From contig JAIXMR010000126.1 in NCBI GenBank assembly GCA_025677835.1, forward strand, positions 1 through 64,000: a stretch of 64,000 bases of DNA, read 5' to 3'. The notes beneath the pieces were generated by a model that ran no database searches, was not told the origin of the DNA, and was given only the letters and a program-made list of their open reading frames with translations. Origin of the DNA: Sporodiniella umbellata (Eukaryota; Mucoromycota; Mucoromycetes; Mucorales; Rhizopodaceae). The first letter of the stretch is position 1, and the number at the start of each line of letters is the position of its first letter. The position numbers and the translations under genes were made by a program. This document shows, piece by piece, positions 46,827 to 57,936 of this stretch.

Positions 46827-47457
46827 CGAATTGAGATTTATGTATGGCTATTTTTTTTTTTTTTTTTTTTTTTTTTGTATGATTAGTTATAATCAAATAC
46901 ACGATTCCGTGAGAGATGCTGTGGAAAGGTTTGATATTAACGAAAAGTTTCGTCCTGACCTGATGATTGCTATTGGAGGGGGCGGCTTTATTCCTGCACG
47001 TATTTTACGTACGTTTTTAAAAAACACTGGCAAGAACGTACCTATCCAAGCCATCGGTCTCTCTCTCTATGAGCAGATTGGTCAGAACGAACAACCGGGT
47101 ACAGAAGTACAAAAGACACAGTGGCTTAATTTCCATACACAAGAAATCCCTTTGCTCGGTAAAAACATCTTGATCGTTGACGAGGTGGATGACACCCGTC
47201 AGACTTTGGCTTTTGCCGTACGTGAATTACAAAAAGATATTGAACAAGAAGAGATCCGTCATGGCCTGGCGCCTGGTGCTTCCAACACCCGTCTTGGTAT
47301 CTTTGTTCTTCATAACAAGTTGAAGCCAAAGAAGCAAACGTTGCCCAAAGACCTTGCTTATTTCGCCGCTGTAGAGATGCCCGATCAATGGTTGGTTTAT
47401 CCTTGGGACGCCATTGACATTGAAGAGCATACCCAGTTTGCTAATCAACATCAATAA
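46760..47457 (+). CDS. Xanthine/hypoxanthine phosphoribosyltransferase (Xpt1/Hpt1-like)
   Basis: Exon 1 (46760-46779, MSKLHI) joins exon 2 (46887-47457) in phase; the product has 196 residues. The PRPP-binding loop reads NILIVDEVDDTRQTLAFA and an earlier block reads RPDLMIAIGGGGFIPARILR, both typical of type-I PRTases in purine salvage. C-terminal YFAAVEMPDQWLVYPWDAID (the W/YPWD purine-site motif) matches the yeast Xpt1/Hpt1 group. The enzyme makes XMP, GMP or IMP from the free base and PRPP in the cytosol. The intron holds (GA)n and T26, which leaves little ordinary intron sequence. Confidence 0.88.
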
Positions 47458-47582
47458 TTCATCTGGGAAATCTATATCCATCCATGTTCCAAAATCAATA
47501 AACAGAATCCGACAATTATAGACTCCGGATACTCTAAAAGAAATCTCTCTGATTTTTTTTTTTGTTTTTTTTTTTTTTTGTT

Positions 47583-48676
47583 ATGGTATTTTCATCTTTA
47601 TTGAAAGCAGTCCAAAACTGCGATAAACAATCTTACGAGAAAGAAGGGCTTTGTTTTGACTATGAAGGTGTTTCTTTGGGTTACGTCTTACCGGCGGTGG
47701 TAGAAAAGTTGAAGGGGGAAGAAAGTTTTTTGGTGAAAGAGGACCGGGTGAGCTTTCGAGAGAAAGTCAATACGGTTGAAAAACGTACAGCGGTGATGGC
47801 AGAGCTGACCCAGCGTTGGCGAGAACAGCAAACGTTTCAGGCCTTGGCTAGTTGGCGTGATGAACTCTATCCGGTCTATGGCGTAGGAGGTCAGACGGTG
47901 TTTGTTCTCGAACGCGCCGCAGCACCCCTCTTTGGCATCTCCACATTCGGTGTTCATCTCAATGCTTTTGTTCGTCAACGCGACCAACTCTTGGTTTGGG
48001 TAGCTCGAAGAGCAAAAACAAAACCTACTTGGCCTGGTGCGTTAGATAACTGCGTAAGTGATCGAGTCTTTGTCAATCGATAGATAACCGATAGAGATTA
48101 GGTGGCCGGAGGTATTCCTTATCTACATAAAGTAAAGCAAACGGTTATCAAAGAATGTGATGAAGAAGCCAGTATTCCTGAACATATGGCTTCCAAAGCT
48201 CAAAGTGCTACTGTGATTACTTACTATACCTTTACCGAAGCTGGACTCCAACCCGAAACACAGTAATAGCAATAGATCTTGTAAAAATTAAGCTAACGGC
48301 ATTCAAAGGTATATTTACGATCTCGAGCTAGCTCAAGATTTTACGCCTACACCTCGTGACGGTGAAGTAGAATGCTTCTATCTTTGGTCTTTGGCTAAAG
48401 TAGGTTTAATTTTCTGGTGGATGGCGGTTTAACGCACCCTATATAGGTAAAGAAAAGCATCCTGGACGGAGAATGGAAACCGAACTGTGCTGCAGGTAAA
48501 GAATGGGTGGAAGAAAGAGTGGCAATTAACAAAAAAAAAAAATTAAAAATTAAACAGTAATGATTGAATTCATGATGCGACATGGATTTATCACACCTGA
48601 TAATGAACCTGACTATATCGAGATCTCGTATCATCTTCATCGTCGACTTGAATTTCCTACACCTTTGGCTCAATAA
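47583..48676 (+). CDS. Nudix hydrolase with N-terminal DUF4743 (thiamine-pyrophosphate-type)
   Basis: Five exons in phase (47583-48053, 48102-48262, 48309-48399, 48447-48495, 48558-48676) enc 296 residues. The N-terminal 150 residues (LLKAVQNCDK, VYGVGGQTVFVLERAA, FGISTFGVHLNAFVR) are the DUF4743 domain found with Nudix in yeast YJR142W and in the Tnr3 N-terminus. The Nudix fold follows: LDNCVAGGIPYLHKV and QTVIKECDEEASI, a slightly degenerate Nudix box, with YIYDLELAQDFTPTPRDGEV behind it. Relatives remove oxidised or damaged thiamine diphosphates. The Nudix box lacks the usual Arg and final Gly, so activity is less certain. Confidence 0.85.
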
Positions 48677-48714
48677 AATCCGAAGGGGAGGGGGGTTTTT
48701 TTAATGTTATTTAT

Positions 48715-49735
48715 TTATAATTTTGAAGGGGATTTATGTAAAACACAATAACCGTTATTGACAACGACACGATCTTTGACCTTGGCCAAAAAGATGACTG
48801 CTTCTTGGGTGGCGTCCAAAGGTTGTTTCCACATCAAGATCTCTACGGTTTCACCAGGAAAGACGGGAGAGGCGAATCTGGCTTCAATTGACTTGAAGCG
48901 ACTGGGATCGTTATTGGCGCATGCTTTGATGACGGCATGACCGCAGGCACCATAAGTAGAAAGACCGTGCAGGATGGGTTTTGGGAAGCCTACCTTGGGT
49001 GCCAGGTCAGGATCGATATGAAGAGGGTTATAGTCGCCTGAAAGACGATAAAGAATCGCTTGATTGATTTGGGTGGCAAAGAGCTCTACTGCATCCGGGG
49101 CACGCGAAGGAGGCGTATAGGTGGTTGCCTTGGGTCCTTTCGGTCCCTATTGATAAGAAAGAGATCAGTCTTCCCATCCACTTCTTTTTAAGACTTACGT
49201 TCCAACCCCCATAACCTCGTACAAACGATTTGGAAATCATACGACAGTAATGCGTCTTACCCGAATAGAGATCCAAGGTGGTCTCAATCACCATCCCTGA
49301 GCCTTTATCGAAAACGCCTGTACAGGTCTTGTGTGCTTGGAATTCACCCCCCTCTTTAGGGAAAGGACGAATGACTTCCAAGCTTTGTTCTCCATGGACA
49401 ATCTTGTTGGGATCAAAAGGAGGCATCCCTGGCAGGTTGCCTTTACCATTAGCACGGTCTTTAAACAGATTGACGTTGTAATCGTCCTTTCTTAACATCA
49501 ATACCAGAGGATAAGTAGGTAGAGGAGCAAAATCCTTATCTATTGAAAGGTCAATATTCAACCAACAGGTGATGTTTTCTTTACTTAATTCATAAAGATA
49601 TTTCAACTCATCTTCTTTCACACCCACACCCAAAGCATAGATAAGAAAATCACGTTGATTACAAACCACCGTTTCTGGTTCGTATCGATGTCCAACTGCC
49701 TTCTCCACGTCTACTTTAAAATCTTTGGTTGCCAT
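48715..49735 (-). CDS. Peroxisomal enoyl-CoA hydratase 2 (MaoC family) with C-terminal SKL
   Basis: Exons 49735-49199 and 49146-48715 join in phase, giving 322 residues. The N-terminal half is a degenerate hot-dog domain (NQRDFLIYALGVG, HGEQSLEVIRPFP). The second half has the hydratase-2 motif YRLSGDYNPLHIDPDLA (catalytic Asp and His) and GFPKPILHGL. The protein ends PSKL-stop, a canonical PTS1 signal, so it should act in peroxisomes, hydrating trans-2-enoyl-CoA to (R)-3-hydroxyacyl-CoA. It corresponds to the hydratase part of multifunctional enzyme 2 as a stand-alone protein, without the dehydrogenase domain. The start at 49735 follows a T/A homopolymer and begins MATKDFKVDVE. Confidence 0.9.
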
Positions 49736-49817
49736 TTCTTTCAAGTGTTTTTTTTTTTTTAAAATGAAATGAAATAGATAAACCATCCGATTTAGGTCAG
49801 TTTAAATACCTTGGCTT

Positions 49818-50033
49818 TCATGCTCCGACCCTTGGCTCGTGGGAATACCCAACAGTAAGCCAGTGAGCGATGGCTGTGAGTAAATAAATCCATTGTTTGG
49901 CAGCAAAACCCGTGAAAGCTATGAAAGAAAAAGTTTCGCTTGGGTTTGGGTTTTCTTTTGACAAGGTTTGAAAGCGAAAACCTTGATCGAGAGTGTATTG
50001 AAAGCTGTCTTTTATGAGATTCAAATCAAACAT
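49818..50033 (-). CDS. Hypothetical small protein with a hydrophobic segment
   Basis: A 71-codon minus-strand frame starting MFDLNLIKDSFQYTLDQG. A hydrophobic stretch follows at residues about 36-62 (FSFIAFTGFAAKQWIYLLTA), then a short tail. A GTTGGG donor-like site near the end could mean further exons. Composition is more protein-like than random, and it sits alone between the hydratase and Sec39 promoters. No family recognised. Confidence 0.35.
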   Translation of the reverse strand: MFDLNLIKDSFQYTLDQGFRFQTLSKENPNPSETFSFIAFTGFAAKQWIYLLTAIAHWLTVGYSHEPRVGA

Positions 50034-50339
50034 ACTTGGAGAGTAAACAATAACGACCGTTGGAAAAAAAAAAACTTGTTTGTAAAGTGAGTTATCAGTC
50101 TATCGTTTCTCTCCGTCCATGTGCATAAATCTCTAGGTTGTACAAAACCCTCTAAAACAGACCAAATTTCATTTTATGTTTGGATGGCATTCATTTAAAA
50201 GGGTAACTTAAAAGACAGACAACGATAGCTCAATGAAGAATCTGCGGTGGACGTTTGAAAAAACTAAAAAAAAAAAAAAAAAGCCTACCTTGAAAGAGCC
50301 CCCCCTTTTTGAAATTTTTAATTTTTAGTTTTTAATTTT

Positions 50340-50343
50340 TTAT

Positions 50344-50388
<45 letters not shown>
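50340..50388. promoter_or_regulatory. T/A homopolymer block directly before the Sec39/NBAS start
   Basis: T28-30 followed by A13 ends at the ATG at 50389. Such poly(dA:dT) blocks exclude nucleosomes and are common near fungal promoters; here they form the whole immediate 5' leader. Confidence 0.5.
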
Positions 50389-50389
<1 letters not shown>

Positions 50390-53048
50390 TGGAACAACCG
50401 TCCACACGAGATTTACTAATTCATATAAAACAAGAGAATTTCCAAGCTGCTCTTGAGCTTGCGGATGAGCTTGGACTTGAGAAAGAGATGATCTACAAGC
50501 TTCAGTGGAATTCACTTTTAAAAAAAAAGAATGGGCATCCTGATTTGGCTGATGTCAAAGTATTGGTGCAAGTGAGCGATGATGCGTGGTGTGCAAGACA
50601 AGGCTTGGAAGTGGTGATGAATAGTGTGCAAGGGCAGGCCGAGTTATTTCGGGTGTGCTATGCCCGTACGCAGCGCTGGAGCGATGGCTTGGTAGAACAA
50701 CCCGTGCCGACGGAATGGACGTTGGAAGAAAAGACGTGGTTAAGAATCCGGTGGTATTATCTCGATACGATGGACAGGTTCAAGACGTTGACAGAGATCG
50801 ATCCAGACATGGGCCACTACGAGACATGGCGCGAAAGTCCTCTGTTGGTATTGGCGATAGAGGCAGCGAGGAACGAAAACAGCGCTTTGCTCAACGCCTT
50901 GTTTTTACGTCACGGTCAGCGCCTGTTACCCTACCGGCTATCGATTCTTTCACAACTCCCGGTGACATCGGATCTCAGCGGATTCGACCTGCCACAGGTG
51001 TCAGAAGGGCGTGAGGTGGCGTGGTTACAGACGCCATGGCGTGCGATGGACCGGGTAGAAGAACCATGGGTGCAGCAGCTGCTGGGGCTGGAGAACCCAT
51101 GCGAGCCAACGATGGAAGACAGCCCATACCCTGCGTCTGAGGCAACTATCGCAGATTGGTATAGCCAACGGGCGCAAGCAGCGGACGCGATTGGGCTGTG
51201 TGGGCGGGCGCTGGAGATCAGCCGGTATGCTCAAGCGATGGGCATTCAACAGCCTATCGATCTCTCGGATTACGACTGGCTGTGCAAATACGTGTACGCG
51301 TCCCATGCCGGTTACGAGGTTGATCTCGCGCGGTTCAGACAACTGTCGGATGAGGCGGTACTCGAAGGGCTGTTACGGCACACGACGACGGCGACGGTGG
51401 TAAGCGATCTCCAGCGGCTGGGTGTACCCTGGGTGGAACGCTGTGGCAGGACAGATAGGCTGATGCAATGGTTATTGGCCAGAGCTGAAGAGGATTTAGA
51501 AGGCTGCTGTCAGGTCTGCGAACAGTCCAAGCCGACGATGGAAGAGCGGATCGTTCAAGACGATGGCGATCTGTCACGACTGGTGCTTTCGATACTTTAT
51601 TTCAACGATGGCTTACGTACCGACCTTCTGGTCCGGTTGTTTGAATGCTTACCCATCTTTCCTGACAGCGTGGCACCCAGCGCGGGTGAGGTGAGCTCGA
51701 TAGCCACCCTCTTGGCCGACGCGACCACCCCGCTGGCTCTCTTTCACGCCCTACAGCAAGTCGGCCCATGGGGTCTGACGCAGATGATGGATCGCTTGCA
51801 AGAGCATCTAAGCTCGGCCGAGGTATTGAGTCGATACCATGCCCATGTGCCTCTGCGCTGGTTTCTACAAGAACACACCGCCTCAGCCCAGCACAGGTTA
51901 TGTACCCGCATGGCCTCTCAGGCAGCTGGCGGGGTCGAAACCGGTGGGGCGCAGTTCAACCGCGACGATGACTGGCGTGAGCTTTTGGACGATATGATTC
52001 GGATGCAGGCGGGTATCTTTAGCCAACTGCCGCTGACAGAGATTCTCGCCCTCTTTTTCAGTGCATTGTTGCGTTGTGGCCGTAAGTGATGGAATGGTAG
52101 AGAATAGCTGATTGACATGTAAAAAAAAACAAACAAACAAACTTAGGTTTCAAGCTTGCCAAAGAACTGATGTTGGATCCATCACCCCAGATGGAAATGA
52201 GTCAGGCTGAAGGGTTAGTGGTCGATGCCGCGCGCGAGTTTTTTGACAATGCCACGTTGGGCGATATGGATTCGGGTGGTCTGAAGCAGGCTTGGGACTG
52301 TCTGAATATCTTGCCGCCGACACCAGAGATAGAGAAAGAGAAGGCATTGATTGAAGCCACGCATATTCTGATTACTGAATTTGGCATGGAGCATCGTCCA
52401 GGGCTGGCGTTGATGCCGATCCAAGTACGCCAGGCGCCAGATCGACTTGCGTTTGTATCCAAGCTAGCAAGTGCGCAACGAGACGTGTACAAGCAATACG
52501 AGAAGGTACTGCAGCTTGTGCATCGTCTGGGGTATGCCCAAGACGATGTGCTGGCCGAGGTCAAGGCGCTTGCCACGTTGGCCAGCGCCGCCATGGTCGA
52601 AGAGGATTACCCTGAATGCTATCAACTCTGCCGTCGGACAGTGGAAAAAGCGCTGGAAAAACCCCCCAGGCGGTCCCGGGCTTACTATCAACAGATCGAT
52701 CAAGCCGCCTGGCAGATCTGTTTCAATCTGGGCAAACTCGACACCTTTGACGCTATCCACCCAAGACTCGATGTGCTCTCCATGGCGCTTTCCCTGAGCC
52801 CAGTCGAAAACATCCCCGACGTACTGGACGTCTGGCGACGCCTTGACGCCACCCATCCTAGCCAGATCGAGTTGGCTCAACTGGACCCCACCCGTTACGA
52901 AGCCCAGGCATCGCCTCGATGGCAAGGCCTGTTACAAAACGCTAGCAAACAATGGGGTCTGGGCGATATCCTGAAGGGAGGAGAGCCTGGGGAAGGCAAG
53001 AGAAAAAGAGACCTGGTACGTAACGTGGTCGGCGGCTGGCTCTTTTAA
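50389..53048 (+). CDS. Sec39/NBAS-like subunit of the Golgi-to-ER tethering complex
   Basis: Exon 1 (50389-52081) and exon 2 (52147-53048) join in phase; 864 residues, close to the yeast Sec39-to-NBAS core range. The protein is an all-helical solenoid. MEQPSTRDLLIHIKQENFQAAL, WLRIRWYYLDTMDRFKTLTE and LLVLAIEAARNENSALLNAL follow the Sec39 domain pattern, and EVLSRYHAHVPLRWFLQEH follows the middle region. Sec39 joins Dsl1 and Tip20 to receive COPI vesicles at the ER. The gene is conspicuously GC-rich and G/C-ending in codon use compared with genes to the left. The assignment rests on pattern memory of a weakly conserved family. Confidence 0.7.
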
Positions 53049-53141
53049 AACGCGTGTCAATAAAACAGATTTTAATCAAAAGAAGGCTTTTCTTTTTTTT
53101 TTTTTTCTAATTGTTTTTTTGTTTTTGGTTTTTTCTAATTG

Positions 53142-54907
53142 TTAAAAACCCGAGAAACGTCGAATGATCTCAGCCAGGGAAGGAATGAAGGCAATCACCA
53201 CGGCTAGGGTACCGAATACGGTGAAAGCAATAGAAGACATGCCACTGGCTTTTGGGTGGCGTGCGATCAAGAAGCTGGTCCCTACACCATGCGAATGACT
53301 GCCCATGGTAATGCCGATGGTGAGATAATCGTCTAAACAAAAAGGTCAGCCAAAAATAAAACAAAACAAAGGTTGCCATACCTTCCCTGACTCTGGCCAA
53401 CTTGAAGAGCAAACCGCCAAAGATGGGGCCCATCACACCCGTAAAGACAATCAGACAGGTCACAATACTCAGATTGGCACCTAGCGAACGACCGATGACT
53501 ATCCCAATCGCAGCGGTGACGGATCGACAGCTCCAGACGATACTGTTGTCTGGCGTACATCCGATGGCCTGAGCAAAGAGTGGAGTGATGAACATGACCA
53601 GGAAAGTGACGGGCAGGATGGAAAGGATGACAATGATCCACTAGAGAAGAGAATTCAGGGTTCTGTAGAAATCTGAGTGTATTTTTCTACTTACCAATCG
53701 CCATTCGCCCGGTCTGCTCTTGTCCATGTTGAAAGCCAAAGAGATGATGGCGACGTCCATGGTGGCAGCCAAGAGATCGCCAGCGCCAGGCCAGCCCACC
53801 CTTGTCTTTTCGACCAGAGAAATAAAGGTGATGCCGGTCTTGTAGAGATCGATGCCATGATGGATATCAAAGCCCTTGACCCGCTCAAAGTAACCGATAG
53901 CGGCCATCACGCCAGCCGAGGTGACGACGATAGGATGAAAGAGGATCCGGATCTTGTCAGGCACCCGGCCGGCGAGCGAGAACAAGAGGACGGTCAAGCT
54001 GAAATCCAAGAGAAGGCGAAAGGGAGGCGCGGCCGGACTGGTAGAGGGCAAGGGAAGATAGACAAAGACAGCGAGTGAGAAGAGGACAAGACAGGCCAGA
54101 TCGTCAAAATTGGCCTCTTTCATACACCAGAGCAAGAGATCATGGAGTGGTCCATGCACTGCCAGATGGGGACGGCAGCAGCCACAGTCCAACGCCTTGG
54201 CTGGAATCCAATCACCGTCTGTCTTGAAGGCCGAATTGTCGGAGCTATCTTGATGGGAGGTGTACATATTCAACGGTAAGCTATCCAGCGTGCTCGTGCT
54301 ACTACTGCTGTTCTCGTCATCCACCCGTCCGGCGGGTTGAAAACCGCCATAGAAAAGCCAGCGCCAGAGACGCACCAGAAAGGTAGTCACAAGAAAGCCT
54401 ACCCCATAGCCTACCACTAAAACCAAACTGTCAGCAACCTACACACACACACACACACTTACACATCTACTTACAAAACACACACACCATCCGACCGATC
54501 TCTGGCCCTGGTGTTGGCGGGTTGTTGGCTATCTGCACCAAGGGCGGCACAAACATGATGCTCATACTTTTCGAGCCAAACGTTGTGTAGGGATCGATCT
54601 TCTGCAGCCAGCGATCTGTCCGTTGGGGAGCCACAGCACGGGCACACATCAACAGCGTGAAAAGAACGATGGTGGCTGCCACACTTGACGGAAACTGCTC
54701 CAGATTCGGTATCTTTCTCAACACAACGCTCACCGCCCAATTATAAAGAAAGCCAAGCACAAAGTAAAGGCTACGAAACGTCCAGCGTATCAAATGCTGT
54801 CGAATGCTCGGCAGCTGCTGCACATAAACAGCTATCGCTCTCACTGTCTTTCTACAGTTCTCAGTTGTCTTGTTTATTTCTGAACGTATACCAGAACACT
54901 TGGACAT
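53142..54907 (-). CDS. LrgA-LrgB-type membrane protein (PLGG1-like fusion)
   Basis: Exons 54907-54475, 54416-53695, 53640-53382 and 53332-53142 join in phase; 534 residues. The N-terminal half has membrane helices in LrgA order (LYNWAVSVVLR, ATIVLFTLLMCARAVAP), and an inserted hydrophilic loop rich in Ser/Asp (DDENSSSSTSTLDSL) separates it from the LrgB half. The latter shows CRSVTAAIGIVIGRSLGAN, TGVMGPIFGGLLFKLARVR and YLTIGITMGSHSHGVGTSF, the conserved LrgB signature. The bacterial pair modulates holins; the plant fusion PLGG1 exports glycolate and glycerate from plastids. The fungal substrate and organelle are unknown. The first intron join is the least certain. It converges on the Sec39 gene, with 93 bp between stops. 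Confidence 0.8.
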
Positions 54908-55009
54908 TGCCCACTCAAATCGTCTCCTGCTTATTTTTACAACTAAAAAAAAAAAAAAAAAAAGAAAAAGAGAAAGTTTGACTTCCACATCCATTGTCAC
55001 ACTATATTC

Positions 55010-55163
55010 TTTATATTTTACGGATCTTGAAAACCAAATGCACTGATAAGCTAAAAAAGAGGACCTTCAGAGACCGCTATTCCATCATGGCCATGCAACT
55101 TTTTTCCTTTTTTTGGTGCCCTCTTTCTATGTAAAATCATTGTAAAAACTTTTTGTTGTAGGG

Positions 55164-55194
<31 letters not shown>

Positions 55195-55234
55195 CTCAGC
55201 CTCTCATTCATTGTGCCTTTTTCAAACAGTGACA
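55010..55234. other. Intergenic segment with T26 tract
   Basis: Short AT-rich spacer with a T26 run (about 55165-55190), before a possible tiny gene. Nothing else supported. Confidence 0.4.
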
Positions 55235-55514
55235 ATGAACATGCAGAGTGTATTTGATTCTATTCAAAGAATCAAAATATGCTTGGATGGGGTCTTTGTA
55301 TTGAAAATGGTAAGGGCGCTGATTGAATCATGTTTGACATCATCCCAAAGACGCAAACCATCATGGCCTTGTGCCATGTTTTTTGTTTGGTTAGGAAGGT
55401 TTAGTAGAAAGCAAAGGCAAGTTTGACTATTTAACCTCTCTTTTTTTTAAACAGGTTCATTGTCAGCTTTCCGAAAACATCCTTTGGACCGTGTTTTATG
55501 CAGACAAAGAATAG
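55235..55514 (+). CDS. Possible 64-residue small protein, unknown
   Basis: Two exons (55235-55309 and 55395-55514) with a good GTAAGG donor and TTGGTTAG acceptor join in phase: MNMQSVFDSIQRIKICLDG then FVLKMEGLVESKGKFDYL and SENILWTVFYADKE. Composition is helical and coiled-coil-like. No family recognised. An internal GTTTGA/AAACAG pair could be a second intron. Only splice logic supports it. Confidence 0.3.
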
Positions 55515-55855
55515 AAAACAGATGGACTATTGGGGGAAAGATGGTTTTATCTATTTTTTTTTTTTTTTTTTTGCCTTAAAACCATGCATGGCTTTATCAG
55601 TGCATATACAATCTCTCTCAAAGATACCGTCATTCTTTTTACGATGATTTATGCCAGAAATAAAACAACTTTTCTATACGTACAAAAGACATTCGTTTTT
55701 TTTTTTTTTTTTTTTTTTTTTTTGTAGCACAGAAATGGAGGGTGGATTCTATTCAGAGCATTTCAAATGCCGACGAGTTGCTATGGTGATGATCCTTCTT
55801 ATTTTTTTCTCTCTTTATTTATTTATTTTATTTTATTTTTTTTTGTTATAAAAGC

Positions 55856-57093
55856 ATGGACCCTTTATCTGACGATGAAAAACAACAGGTGGCTCAACTA
55901 AGATCCCAGTTGACTGAAGTGACACAAGAGGCCCAAGTGCCAGAAGGTTATCTGTTATGGAACGTCCCTTTAGATAAAGAATCGAACGATCCCCGTTTGG
56001 ATATTCTGTTGGTGAAGTTTTTAAGAGCCAGGTAAGATGGGAGAGGGTAGAGTGGAAAGCCATAAAGCGAGTTTTTTTTTTTTTTTTTTTTTGAAACTAG
56101 AGACCATGACCTGATCAAAGCTACCAAGATGTTGACCGATACGCTGATTTGGCGTAAGGCTTTCAAGGCAGACGAAATCTTGGACGAAAGGTTTGATGAA
56201 AGCCTCTTTTCTTCGGTAGGCTATCTCCACAAGACAGACAGGGAAGGTCGACCAGTGTGTTATAATTTTTATGGGGATTTGGATCAAGAGAAGGTGTTTG
56301 GGGATGTAGAAAAGTAAGTCTCGAGGACTGGTGACGTGATGGACTGAAAGTTCTAGGTTCATTCGCTGGCGAGTTCAATTGATGGAAAAGGGAGTACAGC
56401 ATATCGATTTTATTCATGTAGATTCCATGATTCAAGTCCATGACTATCAGGGTGCCTCCATGTTCGGTAGAAGTCAGAACTCCAAAAATGCCACCAAAGA
56501 GATCATCAAGATCATGCAAGACAATTATCCTGAATTCTTGGTAATGCCAACCATTGCCATCCTACGGTTGCTCACGCTTTATAGGTTACTAAATACTTTG
56601 TTCATGTGCCCTGGTGGGGAAGGTAAACAAGCCTTAAAAACAAACAAGCCTTAAAACCACTTAGTACCATCTTTAAACTCGTACGTCCCCTGTTATCTGA
56701 AGCTACGTTTAAGAAATTCGTGGTGTGTTCAAGGTAAAGTGTGATTGGATGGATCGTTTCATGACTTACCTTTTGAGCCCTAGTGACGAAATCTATCGCC
56801 AGCTTACCAAAGCCATTCCCCAAGACAATCTACCTGAAGTCTACCGCTCGCTTGGACCCAAAGCAGCTCCATCCGAACAAGCAGTAGCGCCTGCAACCCC
56901 CCCTACACATACCATCACGACTGTAGAACCAGACACAACCCATCCAGCCATAGTGGAAGCTTCTCCCAAAGCCATAGCGGAAGCTTCTCCCAAAGCCATA
57001 GCGGAAGCTTCTCCCAAAGCCATAGTGGAAGCTTCTCCAAAAGACTCGATGGAAATCGAACAGGTAGTCGAACCTACGACTCAAAACCAATAA
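55856..57093 (+). CDS. SFH5-like Sec14 (CRAL-TRIO) phosphatidylinositol transfer protein
   Basis: Six exons in phase (55856-56031, 56101-56313, 56357-56540, 56585-56622, 56665-56733, 56784-57093) encode 329 residues. KFLRARDHDLIKATKMLTDTL, GRPVCYNFYGDL, FIHVDSMIQVHDYQGASMF and YPEFLVTKYFVHVPWW fit the CRAL-TRIO N and C parts, closest to yeast Sfh5. These proteins exchange phosphatidylinositol between ER, plasma membrane and microsomal membranes. The C-terminal tail holds four copies of an eight-residue repeat and is not part of the lipid-binding fold. Intron 1 contains T22. Exon 4 is only 38 nt. Confidence 0.85.
56949..57044 (+). repeat. 24-nt tandem repeat encoding (AI-V/A-EASPK)n
   Basis: Four 24-nt units, two of them identical and two with one or two substitutions, encode A-I-(V/A)-E-A-S-P-K in frame near the SFH5-like C-terminus. 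Such repeats expand and contract by slippage. Confidence 0.85.
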
Positions 57094-57502
57094 GCCCTAC
57101 GCTTATCATTTGTCAACACATCACACGATGAATAAACACCCTCTCTACAGTAGATCACAACCCTATTAAAAACAAACCGGATTTGCTTCTGGGATTGGTT
57201 GGGTGATTCTAAACATATGTTTTTTTCTTTGTTTTTTTTTTCTTGGACTCCAAAAGCTATTTTTGTCATTTTTTGATCACCTGGGCACCCAACCATTTGT
57301 CTTTAATTTTTTTTTTTTTTTTTTTTTTTTGTAACCCAAGAGATTCTGACCCCGGGTCAAGTAGGTTCCCCCCGCCCCTTATTTTTTTTTTTTTTTTTTT
57401 AGAGGGAAAAATAATAAAATTCCCTTAGGATTTTTATTTTCTTTTCTTTTTTCCCTAGAAATTTTTCTTTTTTCTTGAAAACAAAGGGAAAAAAAAAAAA
57501 AG

Positions 57503-57900
57503 ATGGTCGCTGAAAAAACCCAACTACAAGAGGTAAATCAATAGAAAAAAAACAAGTCTAAATGTACGTCTATTAAACAAGAAGGGTATCTATCAAAGCT
57601 TCATAAAGCGATTGATCACGTATCTACCAGTCTTCATGAATTCATTGACTTGATGTTTGCCAATAACCATGGCAGTGCACCCGTCACTGAAAAGGCTGAA
57701 TCTGCCAGTGTCAAAAAGAAGGCCAAGGATCCCAACGCTCCCAAACGTAACCTGTCTAGCTACATGCTTTATTCTCAAGCTGTACGCCCCAAGGTGGTTG
57801 AAGAAAACCCTCAGCTCAAGGCGGTGGATATTGCCAAGTTGGTTGGAGAAATGTGGAACAAGTTGTCAGAAAAAGAAAAGAATGTAAACAGAAAACAAAC

Positions 57901-57936
<36 letters not shown>

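Noticed and set aside
52202..52925. Minus-strand open frames of 130-153 codons opposite the Sec39 gene
   Set aside because: Long antisense frames are expected in GC-rich coding DNA; the plus frame carries the conserved helical pattern.
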